Of a stretch of 64,000 nt of DNA, positions 32,301 through 42,399 are shown piece by piece. Positions within the stretch are counted from its first letter, which is position 1. Each line of letters opens with the position of its first letter. The position numbers and the translations under genes were made by a program. Origin of the DNA: Sarocladium kiliense (taxonomy: Eukaryota; Ascomycota; Sordariomycetes; Hypocreales; Sarocladiaceae); NCBI GenBank assembly GCA_030734395.1, contig JAUZTG010000032.1, forward strand, positions 62,001-126,000, written 5' to 3'. The notes under the pieces are model-generated. The model did not search any database, was not told the DNA's origin, and saw only the letters and a program-made list of their open reading frames with translations.

Positions 32301-33083
32301 CACCAGGACGGACAACAAATCGCCCGCGGCTGCGGCCGTCTTGGCCTAGCTGAGGTCTTCGACTCCGAGGCCACCGGCGCCCTTGAAGGGCTCAAAGCAG
32401 CCCTCGAACATCAAGGAAGTTCCGCTCCGACACCAATCATCGTATGTCTCGACAACATTGCCGCGGCCAGGTGCCTACGCGGCAAACCCTCCGACTCCTC
32501 ACAAGACATCTTCATCGAGTTCCAAGACCTCGCTGCCGCACACGGTGCCACAACAGTTCGCTGGGTCCCAGGCCATACAGGGATTCCTGGTAACGATGAA
32601 GCCGACGCCTTGGCAAAGGCTGGATGCCTCGAGGCAACCCCAACAGGCGCTCTCCCAACCTTGGCATACCTGCGCCGAGCCGCCAGACAGCGATCGAAGG
32701 ACGCGTTCCAGGTCTGGTGGGAAGAATCCGCGCCAGAAAACTACAGAGCCCTCAAGCTCCCAGCCACAACACGATGCCCACCGGAGCTGAACCTCCCACG
32801 AGGCACTCTGCACCATCTCGTCGCTGCTAGGTCACAACATGGCGACTTTGCGGACTACCACGAGCGGCTTGAACACGCAGACGCGCAGCTCCTTTGTTCA
32901 TGCGGACGACGCAAAGCACCGAGTCACATCTTCTACTGCCGGAAAGTGCCGCCGCGATGTCGGATGAGGCTGGCACCCTCACCGACTGCGGCGGTCAACC
33001 GTGCAATAGGCAAGAACTTCAATGAGTTCGTCAAGATAGCGAAAAGCAGCGCTTTCTTCGAGAGGGTCTGCTTCCGTTACTAG
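29349..33083 (+). CDS. LINE B ORF2: endonuclease, reverse transcriptase and RNase H
   Basis: A 1,244-residue intact frame. Residues 13-225 form an APE-like endonuclease (FQANVGKS, LLQEPW, VAGDFNAKHPTW, SSDHFTLSV). Reverse transcriptase covers about 430-760: RPISLLSCLGKGLERL near 505, VTMDIQGAFDTV, GLPQGSPTSPILF, and catalytic YADD at 662-665. RNase H follows at about 960-1095, with the first catalytic Asp at 969 (YSDGSKTNEG), then EATGALEGLK, LDNIAAARCL and WVPGHTGIPGNDEAD. A terminal CCHC motif (CSCGRRKAPSHIFYC) lies near 1185. The protein nicks target DNA and primes reverse transcription there. All catalytic residues I can check are present. Confidence 0.95.
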   Translation: MTRWPRMNRDGRGSLRIFQANVGKSPPAHDCALALADTEQYDIVLLQEPWTAIIRDKCLTKTHPSYDTFSPVDHWINTDTRPRVMTYVRRRPSLLADQVRPAMSRDILWLKVNDITLVNFYRQPGYDAALETLLQWPVPPKCLVAGDFNAKHPTWQTGRPQHRGEAIASWASHSGLALLNEIDVPTNPRGNTIDLAFSNIDLAEATIEDHLATSSDHFTLSVLLPELRFPSAQTNRVRLSSDEEVKRFVEIVEATVRNVPINTSTHEELDTLASDLVTILQKAVKAAGRPAHKKGRSAPWWTEECASAAAKYRAIRRAYPLGFCKDAQMARRDFQRVVRKEKRRYWRELIDNLSDSSSIFKAARWIKSPGPFQPPPLQVGDVVYESQQEKAEALRRATLERRTSENDILDPWESIDPPRKVPFSTEVTPEEVKDAILRAGNTSPGADNITVKLLRASWHAIAEHVCTLFRECLSAGYHPKAFREAEVVMIPKPGRRDLTSPRSWRPISLLSCLGKGLERLIAGRLAWASIHHGVLHPQQSGALPKRSAVDLVAALVHDIEEAFARDQVVTLVTMDIQGAFDTVMRNRLTARLREQGWPEHIARWVHSFMSDRSARIRYQDITTPSTPLQCGLPQGSPTSPILFLLYTEPIYRLGNAQGRFGYADDTAILCIGDSLEATAAEAAQRIDELASWGAANGVSFDPDKTEVMHFSRKPIKREPPPVRHGEMVKRPEAAMRWLGIWLDRTLSFKTHVEKWTAKAQNVARHLRGLTNTKHGPRPSLVRQAVRACVEPVLLFGAEAWYPGLTRPSWSQPSKGVSTRVKSLIKKMNKCLKQSMRAVLPVWRTTPIATLHRESGIPPVAQLLEASRLRFAARLKGLDAAHPLASRTRTAITPPIIRLIKRKYQQTPAAPRTRLRRTNELLPSCKRPVLLQHCPSKQEPLQTASKKDTAADFRDWLQDLPSLTLVVYSDGSKTNEGAAGYGFAVHQDGQQIARGCGRLGLAEVFDSEATGALEGLKAALEHQGSSAPTPIIVCLDNIAAARCLRGKPSDSSQDIFIEFQDLAAAHGATTVRWVPGHTGIPGNDEADALAKAGCLEATPTGALPTLAYLRRAARQRSKDAFQVWWEESAPENYRALKLPATTRCPPELNLPRGTLHHLVAARSQHGDFADYHERLEHADAQLLCSCGRRKAPSHIFYCRKVPPRCRMRLAPSPTAAVNRAIGKNFNEFVKIAKSSAFFERVCFRY

Positions 33084-33529
33084 GGACGGAGCTCAACGAC
33101 GCACACCTGTGCACAATCTTCAAGTTCCATTCTCCTCTTCCGGGCTCAGCCAGCCGTAGGGTGCTGGAACACCCTACGACTGACTGGGACCACTCAAGGC
33201 CGCTTGCGCAGCCGACGACGAGGGTCTCTGCCGGTCCCCAAACAAAGACCAATGCACGCAGTACGCAACACGCTGCACCTAGATGACCCGCTGACGGGCA
33301 GTAGGTAAGGAAGGATGAGCCATAGAGCCGACGCCATGCTGGATGGTGGTTTCTGTTTACGCCCAGAGCTGGATCAACAAGGGGTGGTCAAACTTTGTCA
33401 ATTTGATGACTAATCTAAGATCCACTCTCTGTATCTAGACATAGCCAGTAGCCCAGCACGTCCCCGTACCCTATAGGGGCTTTGAGCGGCCATCTGGCCG
33501 CTGGACGGAAAATACACTTAACTTAACTT

Positions 33530-33544
33530 AAGCACACACGCACC
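33530..33544. repeat. Right target-site duplication of LINE B
   Basis: An exact second copy of AAGCACACACGCACC, directly after the ACTTA tail. Confidence 0.93.
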
Positions 33545-34260
33545 CTTCGCATCCCCCGCCAGGGACAGGATTTGCAGCAAACATGACATAACGCTGAAAC
33601 ATGCGGCAGCGAGAAATGGCAGGCCCAACCAAGAGCCACCAAGGTCCATACCCCGACTCATCAGCCAGCCAAACGCTGGGGGCTCCTACTGACCCCATCA
33701 GCGTCTCAGTACTCGATACCATCGTATTCAGAGTGGCGACGGTGTGCGGTTCGACCACGCTGGTAGCCAAGGCCTGCGCCTGTGAGGAGGCCAGCCGCTT
33801 TGGCAGTGGTGTAGTAGTATGTTGCCTAGAGAACAGACGTTACTTCAATGCCGTAGGAAAGGATCTCATCTTCACCTTGCGGTAGACCAAGTCCAATTAA
33901 ACCTCTTTGTTGTGTACTGAAGCATGAACGTCTCAAATGCCAGTTTCACCGGGTAATAGGACCCCATCGCAACTACTAGCAGCATAACGCCCTTGGAGGC
34001 CAGAATAAATCGCCATATATGTCTGACGTTCTCCTTGGCACCAAGAAGCAGCTCTTGAGCGTACGCCTTGCGGGGCACCGTGCGTGCGGTAAGCTGCGAC
34101 TCTTCGCTCGGTAGCAGTGACTCGTGGATAGCTGAGGGTTGCCCGCGGTTGACAACGTCGGCCTCCTTTCGTAATCGGAGGGTCTCGCGCACGAGCAGAG
34201 CCGAAAATGCACCCAAGGTCATGCAGATGATTCCCGTACGCCACTTCGGTGGCGGCCCGA
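33540..34260 (-). pseudogene. MFS transporter relic, C-terminal half
   Basis: On the minus strand the first part encodes a loop and helix (GIICMTLGAFSALLVRETLR), an acidic loop and another helix region (PVKLAFETFMLQYTTKRFNW). After stops and frame changes near 33880, a second part gives the typical last-helix region of fungal MFS proteins (SSQAQALATSVVEPHTVATL then NTMVSSTETLMG) and decays into frameshifted sequence by about 33640. The first half of the transporter is missing, cut at about 34250 where phosphate-permease sequence begins on the other strand. This copy cannot make a transporter, and the substrate is unknown. Confidence 0.7.
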
Positions 34261-35876
34261 ACATTGACCATGCCTCAGGTCGGTATACTGTCAATGATGA
34301 CCGAATTCGTCGGCGCCGTTGCCCTTGGTAGCCGTGTCACGGGAACCATCAAAGGCGACATCATTGACCTCAATCGCTTCGTTGAAACACCCTCAGTCTT
34401 GATACTCGTCATGACCTGCACGGAGATCGGCAGTGCATTCTGGCTGCTTACCGCGACCAAGCTGGGCTTCCCGGTTTCCACGACACAAACGGTTGTTGGT
34501 GCACTGGTTGGTGCCGGAATCGCGTCCCAGGCCCAGGTATCATGGGATTGGGACTTCGGCGGCGTGTCGCGGATATCAGCGTCGTGGGGTGTCGCGCCCG
34601 CGCTCGCAGCATGTTTCGCTGCCATACTCTTCGCAACTCTTAAGTTTCCGTCTTGGAGCGTGAACTCATTCGAGAAGGCCATGAAGGCCATTCCTTTCTA
34701 CCTTGCCTTTACCGGTGCCGTTCTGGCATTTTTCATCACCATTGAAGCTCCCGGCGCGCCAAGTCTCGAGGATCTTGGTGCCGGCACCGCAGTGGGCATT
34801 GTGCTCGGCGTCTTCTTTGGTGTCCTGTTGATTGCGTACATCTTCTTCATGCCCTACTTCCAACGACGCCTTGTCAAGAAGGACCCGCGGATGAGACCCT
34901 GGCATATTGTCCTTAGACCTCTCCTTTTGCGCGAAGACCCTCCTTTATTTTTCCCTGGTAAGGACGACGCTATCGTAATCGACTACTACGAAAGCGCCCA
35001 CGACGAATCAAGTGGCCCCGAGAGTGACGGCAGAGAACATCCGACAAAGGAAGAAGGTGGCAATCCTACACTCGGCAACAACGGCCGGAACAACGAAACA
35101 TGGTCCCCGCATCGCTAGACGACGTTGAGCGCGGGAGGGATATCACGGTCCAAGGCGGAACTGTCATCCGACGTGTGAAGCGCCAACCGGAGCCAGAGGA
35201 GCGATTCCTCGCCCCTACCGCAAGCCTTCCCATCTACCATTCATGACGTCTCTGGAGTTATACCAAGTACTTCCTGCTCCAGGGTGTTACCCGCGACTGC
35301 GTCACCCAGGGCTCTGCTCACCTTGCAGCCGTCCACAGCAAAGCCAACCGCTATGACAACCGAGTTGAGCATCTCTGGACCTATGCGCAGGTTGCCAGCG
35401 CCATCATGATGTCTATTGCTCACGGCTCTAACGATGTCGCTAACGCGGTCGGACCTTGGGTGGCTGCGTATCAGACATACCAGACAGGCGTGGTGTCGGA
35501 AGACGCGGACACTCCTGTTTGGATACTCATCATCGCGGGCTTCCTCCTTGGCGCAGGATTCTGGTTCATGGGTTTCCATATTATTCGGTCTCTGGGCAAC
35601 AAGATCACGCAAATGAGCCCAACGCGAGGATTCTCCTCGGAGGTTGGCGCTGCCATCACCGTGCTGCTTGCCAGCCTCCTTGGTTTGCCGGTTAGCACCA
35701 CGCAGTGCCTGACTGGAGCCGTGCTGGGCGTCTCCCTTATGAATCTCGACTTTGGAGCGACCAATTGGAGACAGATGTTATTTATCTTCTGCGGCTGGGT
35801 CTTGACACTGCCGGCTGCCGGTTTGATTGCCGGTTTGCTCACAGTAATGGCGCTGAACGCTCCACAGTTCGGCTAG
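34249..35876 (+). pseudogene. PiT-family Na+/phosphate permease (PHO-4/Pho89-like), 5'-truncated and broken
   Basis: From about 34255 the frame gives the first half of a PiT transporter: RTLTMPQVGILSMMTEFVGA and the signature GFPVSTTQTVVGALVGAGI. It continues through several membrane helices to the cytoplasmic loop and runs to a stop at 35116-35118. The second half is in another frame from about 35250 to 35876, after an in-frame TGA at 35244-35246. It contains SIAHGSNDVANAVGPWVAAY and GLPVSTTQCLTGAVLG. The N-terminal helix with the first GANDVANS-type signature is absent, replaced by MFS sequence in opposite orientation. Intact relatives import phosphate with sodium, mainly at alkaline pH. 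The sequence is otherwise well preserved, so the damage is fairly recent. Confidence 0.88.
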
Positions 35877-36475
35877 GGCTCAGCAGGGTAGGGTGTAAAA
35901 CTTCCAGGTGCAACTAGGACAGATATTGTAGGTAAACTCAGGATCATGGCGTTCTACTCTGCGGCTTCGTGGTTGAATCCGGATAGGGGCCTTGGGCAGA
36001 TACCGTGTCCGTCGGACATACGGGAGTAGAATCAATCTAAGGAAATTGAAGGTCTTGTCTCGCCTTCGCTTCGGGTTTGAAAATAATGTGCAAGCTTTGG
36101 TATAGAAGAGGTTGTGGTGTCTTGCTCATAATTTGGGGGCACCTCAACGCAGATAACAGTTTTGAGAGGTACGGCTCTTGGTGTACCTTCCTTTGCAGCT
36201 GTTCTCTGCGCTCGACCCAAGGTTTTGTCGCTGCTGCCACCTGATTGGACAGGCTGAGAGGGTCCGCACTTCCGTCCTCCAACATAAATAGCGGGAGGGT
36301 GCCCGCAGAAAAGTCGACCTCCCTGTTATTGGTACCCGATTCTCCACGCTCAGATTGCCTAGACCCTTGCACAGCCAGGCTGAGACGCTCCTTCACGTCG
36401 CCAGTGTTCCCAGCCATTGGCATATGGCTGATCGTCTCCCCGCGTCAGATGAGAGGGAACTCAACCCCCACGATC

Positions 36476-38133
36476 ATGCCGGATAATCCAAACCCAGCTC
36501 CGGGCTGCGACAAGAATGACGTCGAGGTGAATATAGACTTCATCCATTGTAAAGCAACAGTCGGTTCCAGATGCGTGCGACCAGCCGACCAACTAGAGGG
36601 CCGAGTTCGCGTGTCCTCGAAAGAGCCACTGCGCTTCAGCAGGGCGGAGGTGTATCTGTCCGGTAAGCCGGCCGTCCATCCCTAATTACGCTACTTTGAG
36701 AGCACATCCCTGATGCGATGGACAGGTAAAGAGTCGACCGGTATCGCGACTGGTACCGCAGGGCGCGGTCGCGGTTCCCAAAAAGTTAGTGTGAAATCCA
36801 ACAGGTAACATAGCTTTTCATAGCAGGAATTGTGGCTGATATATCCCAGGTACTAGATGTTGAGTGTCGTCCTTCTATACCGCAGGAACTTGGTATTGAG
36901 ATGAAGGGCAACGAGACTATATACAGCGTTCCCTTCCTCTTCGTAGTGCCCGAAGGAACCGAGTTCGCTTCGCTGCTATACCGGACATTCCCCCCGTCGT
37001 TCAACACTGGCAATGCCTACTTCTCCGACTGGAGCCCGACACCCTTTCCGGGCATATCGATATCCTACTCTCTTCAGGCCGTTCTGACTTATAACCCACA
37101 AACGACTGCAAATGACGAATCGGCTGTCACCGTTATAATGACCAAGTTAATTGACTTCCTTCCTTATATCGAAATCCCCCCTCCCATCAACACTGAAAGT
37201 TTTCCCGGCGAGTTCACACTCAGTGTGCGTCGGCCACTCTGGAAGAACATTCTCCATGGTAGGTTGGGATACGTTACTGTAAATACCAAGGAACCATCAC
37301 CGCTAGCATATACCGCGGATGATGCTCACTGCTCCACCAAATGCGTTCTTCACTTTACTCTCGAAGGTGACTTAACTGCTCTCGAGTACCTGCGATACGC
37401 AACCGTCAAAGTCAAACCCACCATCTGCGCAAAGACATATTATGCGCCTGAGACGATACACTCCATGCCCACGCAGAGCCTAATTACGGACCATTTGCCC
37501 ATATGCATGCACACTGACTTGGCGAATTTGGATAGCCAGGAGTTCCGGGACTTCCAATGGACATTCTCGTCTCCAGAACGCTTCGTACATGAACCAGATG
37601 AACAACAAGGTGAGGACGCACCGCGCTATGCTCAGGACGCGCCCTCTCGCCGCAGCGCAGGTGTATCTCAGACTGGCAACGTCATGTCGCTTGGCCGGCT
37701 AGGTTCTCAGTCGTCGGTCAAACAAGGGGCTGCTGCTTGGCATACATCAGTCCCAGTGCATATAAGTCCGCCACGCCGGCTACTGCCTAACTTCTGCAGC
37801 GGTCTCATAGCTCGTTCTTACGCGTTGCTTTTTCACGTCTCCCTTGGCGGTGTGCACGCGAGCAAGCTGTACCTTGCGGTACCGCTCCAAGTGGCATATC
37901 CACGGCCGCCGACATTGCTCTCACAGGCTGATGGCAATCCTTCGCAGCAGACGGAAGGGGGCGAAGGGGCGGACCACGGCCACAGAGCGAGCGTACCAAT
38001 TCGTTTGCGCACTCATGTAAGTTCTAACCCCGGTTCTGCTGACTTGTTCTCGTTTGGGGCTGACGTCGCCTGGCCGTTGAGACTCTGCCAACATATGATG
38101 AACTCATGGGCTATGACTGCTAGATATATTTGA
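36476..38133 (+). CDS. Arrestin-like protein, probably two exons
   Basis: I propose exon 1 at 36476-36662 (MPDNPNPAPG; VEVNIDFIHCKATVG; DQLEGRVRVSSKEPLRFSRA). A donor GTAAGC follows at 36663, and an acceptor near 36826 opens exon 2, which runs unbroken to 38133. Exon 2 carries arrestin-type blocks: KGNETIYSVPFLFVVPEGTE, a central domain (ISISYSLQAVLTYN) and, near its end, RLLPNFCSGLIARSYALLFH followed by LAVPLQVAYP. Fungal arrestin-like adaptors recruit ubiquitin ligases to membrane transporters. The intron is long (about 164 bp) and its phase fits, but it could instead be degenerate sequence, and the last 70 residues look less orderly. The gene may be intact or only slightly damaged. Confidence 0.55.
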
Positions 38134-38279
38134 ACATGCCGTCGCACTCTGAGGCTGAATAGCCAGCCCCGAATTTACTGAGGGTTCCCTGTTGCCAAAG
38201 GACTGGATCCTCAGGGCGGTTCTGCTTCCATCCATTTTGTAACATTCGTCCACTACGGCTTCCGTTCACGTCAAGCAAA

Positions 38280-39090
38280 GGCGGCGCCAGAACGCTCTCC
38301 CACCGAAAGAAACCGCGAATGCTGCTCCCGCGAAGGATGACGAGAAGGCGGCTGGTGCGGAGCCGAGTCCCGAACAGTCACACAGCCTCGCGTCCCACCC
38401 GTCCTCGGTGACCCGGGCGGGGGTTCATTCTCAGTTAGTCTTCTCGATAGGCAAGGCCTTTCAGAAGCCGCCTTCGTCAAAGGCGGCCAATCCCGCGGGA
38501 GACAAGGCCATCCCTCTACAGCGCTTTGTGGCGAGCCCGGCGCTGCAGGGAGGCCACGAGCACAATCTCAACTGGAGCCGTCACCAAGGGAGGCCGTCAA
38601 ATCTACGGGGGAGCTTCCGAAGCCTCAGGGCTAGGCCCACATCTGCGATTCTGTCGGAGAAGTACGGCAGGTGTCATGAAGTGGTCAGCCATGGTGCTGT
38701 CAGTACGGTGCGTGTCTCGCACAAGATAAGCATGGAGTCGGCGAGGAACTGTCTGCCGTCAAGCAGTTCCGTGAGCGGTTTGAAGAGGCGGAAACGGGTA
38801 CAGCAAGCGCCTGGCTGCCGAGTTCTCCATCTCAAGCACGCTGCGACACTCCAACGTAGGCCGTACAATCGACCTCCTCCTTGACGAGAAGGGCTATTAT
38901 GCGAGCTGATGGAGTTCTGCGCTGGCGGTGATCTGTACTCACGTCGAACGGCGTGCTTAAGATTAGCGACTTTGGCAACAGCCGTTGCTCCCGCCTGGCC
39001 TGGTAGGACGACCATGTAGTGTCCGAGCTCTGCAGCTCCAAGCCATACATCGCTCCGGAGGATTACACCGACAAGGAGTTCGACTCCGGT
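38280..39090 (+). pseudogene. HAL4/SAT4-type serine/threonine kinase relic
   Basis: Scattered in several plus-strand frames are the ordered kinase blocks KYGRCHEVVSHGAVSTVRVS (glycine loop region, 38662 on), ELSAVKQFRERFEEAE (ATP-binding Lys), AEFSISSTLRHSNVGRTIDL, LMEFCAGGDLYS, NGVLKISDFGNSRCS (DFG) and SELCSSKPYIAPEDYTDKEF (activation segment). Between GDLYS and the DFG block the catalytic loop (HRD region) is deleted. A TAG lies between the DFG block and the activation segment (about 39004-39006). The Pro/Ser-rich sequence upstream resembles the disordered N-terminus of these kinases, which in yeast regulate potassium uptake. This copy is dead. Confidence 0.75.
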
Positions 39091-39429
39091 CAGTCTCGGT
39101 CCAGGCTTCCTAAATCATCTATAGGGTCATGCGAACCGGCAGCTTCCTCTGGAGGGTTGCTATCACCGAAGATAAATGCTATACCCGATACCTCGAAAAT
39201 CGCCCTGAGGAGAAAGCCTTTACCCCAATTGAGTCGCTCGTACTTAGTAGTTCGCCATCGCACGATTGAACTGGTTGCTGACTCTACATCGGCTGGACCC
39301 GCTGTCAACATGTTTCTATTGCATCTTGGACTCAAGGCTTCTCGACGTACCACAGCATCCCAAGTCTTGAACTCATCATGGGTCTGGGATATACAACTTT
39401 GCATGGCAGGTGAAACCTCTTGAGGTTAC

Positions 39430-41886
39430 ACGTTCCGCACACAGGCCTAATGCCCGTTAGCCCTCCGGTTCGAGGATTTGTCCAGAGGGCAAGCTTAAAT
39501 CATCCTATCACGACAGCACTCTAAGAGATTCCTCTTCTTTCCTAAACGTATTAGTTGGCCCCCATATTTTGAGAGTATATCAGTAGATATTGACGTGCTG
39601 GAAAGGAATGGTTAGGGCTTATGGCAAAATGATTATCCTTTAATGTTTGCTACAACTTCAGATCCACTATGCAAGTTAAGTCGAATATGGTCTGCAAGCG
39701 TATCAGCAAGCTTGGTACTTAAAGAGATCGCAGTCCTCGAAGCCGGTGAGTTCGAACCATTACTCAATAGCCTATTCCGCTTGCTCGCCGAACCGGTCCC
39801 AATGACGACGCCCGAAAATATTCAGCCCACATCCAAGTCAAAGAGAATCCCCCACCAGGACGGAGCCTCCTCAAAAGAAGGACGATAAAATGATATCATC
39901 ACACGTAGTACTCCAGCCGAGGTATTACATTGACATTCTCTCAAGCTCTCAGGATAAATGGATGTTAAACTGCATTGATCAATCCTCAGTCTTAGTGCTT
40001 CTGTGTGACCTGAGGATATTCTATTATCGGCATATGTGAAGACTTACCGCAGATCCAGCAAGTCCTTACTGAAAGAACATGACCTGTCTTACTAAAACCT
40101 CATACGCATAATATCGGAATATGTCATGAATTGGCCCAGAAAATCGAGGAAGATCTCAGGTTAGTACTAACTGGAACGAAATACTGAGCGCGTTGCAGGC
40201 AAAATGAACCACTGATGGACCCCGCTGGTAGAGGCGTCTGAGGCCGGAGTAATAAGCCCGGCTTCCTCCCTCATTCAGTACATCGAATTAGCATCTATAT
40301 GACGCTATTAGGACTCTCTAGCTGAACCAGTGGGAGACCCTGAATAAGCCAGAATGAAAGGATAAAGGGCACAGCTGCATGGGTCACAGCCTGTGATCAT
40401 ACCAGATGTACTCTCATAAAATTGAGCAGACTTGCACTTCATATCTACATATCAATCCCTTCAATCGACGGTCCAAAAAGCTCGAACAAGGTTTGTTCAG
40501 AGCCGGGAGCGTTGATACCATAAACCATCAACGTAGCCCTAATAACAAAAGTTGGAGGTACAAGACACGCTTAGGATATTGCACTGCTTCCTAGAAATCG
40601 TTCAGGTTAGTAGCGGTGATAAAACGCCCCCCTCCTGATACCTGACCTACCATGGACAGATGCGTTTCAAAACCAAGTCCCACTTTCAATCAGCATGGGC
40701 CATCTGATGGCGACAAGTCACGTGAGACTTGGGGTTTGTGAGGCACGACTGACTGGTAGATGGATGTTCGGGATATGTAAAGAGCAGCCCACCGCTCCAT
40801 GTTCGATGTCTTGGAAACAGTGCGCTAGGCAGTGTGCCCAGGAGGATGGATTGCCGTCGAAGAGTCTCATTGAGGACCCCGGAATCCCTTGCTGGAAACG
40901 TCATCGAGAGTGTCCGAGGATCCGAAGTACCCGCATCAAAGATGTAAATATTGGGCCGATTCATTTTCGTGTCAGGACGATCAATCAGAGTTGTATTGAC
41001 TAGGCAATGTGGAGTTCTCCGGATCGCTTTTTCGGTAAGTAAGGCGACAAATATATACCGGTATTCGCACGAGATGTGTCGAGTTAGCTTCTGGAATGGA
41101 AACTTACCCTCTCAAACCCTGCCGTGAAGCTACAGCGCCGATCTGAACTATGCTCGGAAAAGAAAGACGAAAACCTGGCGGGGGAGCTGCCGTGGTAGGA
41201 GGGGATGGCAGAGTTGCATCCCAGCCCCTCGTAATGAGGATCACCGACAGGGATCTGCACTTTCCGTATCCCAATGTGACCTCGTCGATGACGCAACAAT
41301 GACAACAGCAAAAACTGCGAAAACTTGGATTATCTCGGTATTCCCAGGATCTTATAGGTGGATGCAGGCATCCTGCGAGTCACACATTGCTGGAGGGCCA
41401 GGCTAAGGATTTAAGACTTCCTTTTTCATTCCCCACATTGTCAAAGGGTCTGTGGGCCCGGGTCGCACTATCGGACGACAGCACCATGGACATTGTTGCA
41501 CTGGCAGGACTTATCACAGTCGTGCCGGGCTCGCGTGGTTGGGAGTGAGGCGGCCAGCCGACGGGTTGTGACAAGATGGGTGTCGGAAGGCTGCCCGTCA
41601 TAATCGTAAAGGTCACGCGTGTTGCTATTGTCCAAATTCAGTCTAGAGACCAAGACCACCGGGTAGACAAACATTGCCGATGGTACTTCGAGAGGAGTTG
41701 GCGGTGGTCAATTGCCAGCGGTATGCCCGGCCAGCCGCAGGGTGGCGGCTACAGCCGAGGAGGAATTTAAGTCACGTCAGGCCTGACTCAACACACGTGC
41801 AATGGCGCGAACGATGCAGCGGCTCTCGGAGTGTCGAGACCAGGCTCCTTCTGATGCTCAGAAAACCCTACTGGGCCCGCCGGGCT
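39430..41886. other. 2.4-kb interval with no recognised gene
   Basis: The left part (39480-40600) looks AT-rich with many stops in all frames. Short frames at 40686-41311 and 41380-41770 have no recognised motifs. It could be decayed transposon or duplicated DNA, but I see no ends or repeats to prove it. Confidence 0.35.
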
Positions 41887-42386
41887 TCAGTTCGCCTGCG
41901 TCCTAAGAGGGAAGAAGCCATCCGGTATTGGTTCCAGATGCCACATTGTTTGCCTACCCTTTGCGAAAGCCCGATCCCATTCATCGCGGAGTTTGGAGGG
42001 AATGCTCCACCCTTCCACATCGTCTCGAAGCCACATCCTTACGAGGTAGCGTTTCTGCGAGGTGTGCAGGCCATTGACAAAACTGTTGCGGCGGTGCAGG
42101 ACAGTGAAATTATTAATGAGGTGGATATCACCTGGTTCGGTGCGCATCTCAGCTGCATTGCCCGTCCAATGGCTTCGATCGCTAAGGCCTCCCTCTGAAG
42201 TGCCGTAAGCGCCGGGAGATCGCCAGGCCGTGGATGGCTTGCGCTTCCTAGAAGTGGTGTCCTGCCAAGATTCATTATGATTCTGTTGTGGTGGTAGGAG
42301 AGCACTGGTCGACAGTGAAACTTTGGTCTGGCACAGGGCAGTATCAGCAACTGTCCAGCGGGTAGGCCCAGGTTCTCATAATGCAA
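41887..42386 (-). pseudogene. TauD/TfdA-family dioxygenase, C-terminal relic with a frameshift
   Basis: The minus-strand sequence from 42330 reads RPVLSYHHNRIIMNLGRTPL, then LTALQREALAIEAIGRA. At about 42150 the frame shifts, and the next frame gives EPGDIHLINNFTVLHRRNSF and KRYLVRMWLRDDVEGW down to the stop at 41887. These are the last two strands and the arginine-containing 2-oxoglutarate-binding end of fungal TauD-like dioxygenases, with the distal iron-binding His in VLH. The N-terminal half with the HxD motif is not found upstream. Without it and with the frameshift the gene is inactive. Confidence 0.75.
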
Positions 42387-42399
42387 ACGGCCAGTCAGA

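Larger units (their letters stand above)
27590..33529 (+). mobile_element. LINE B: full-length Tad-like non-LTR retrotransposon
   Basis: An approximately 5.94-kb element bounded by a perfect 15-bp duplication. It has a short 5' leader (27590-27720), two intact ORFs, a 3' UTR and a pentanucleotide tail of ACTTA units (about 33516-33530). ORF order, zinc knuckles and the endonuclease-RT-RNase H layout fit the Tad1 clade of fungal LINEs. No stop or frameshift is seen over about 5.3 kb of coding sequence, so it looks young and possibly active. It sits in the 5' flank of the CSN2 relic, near the MFS relic. Confidence 0.93.
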
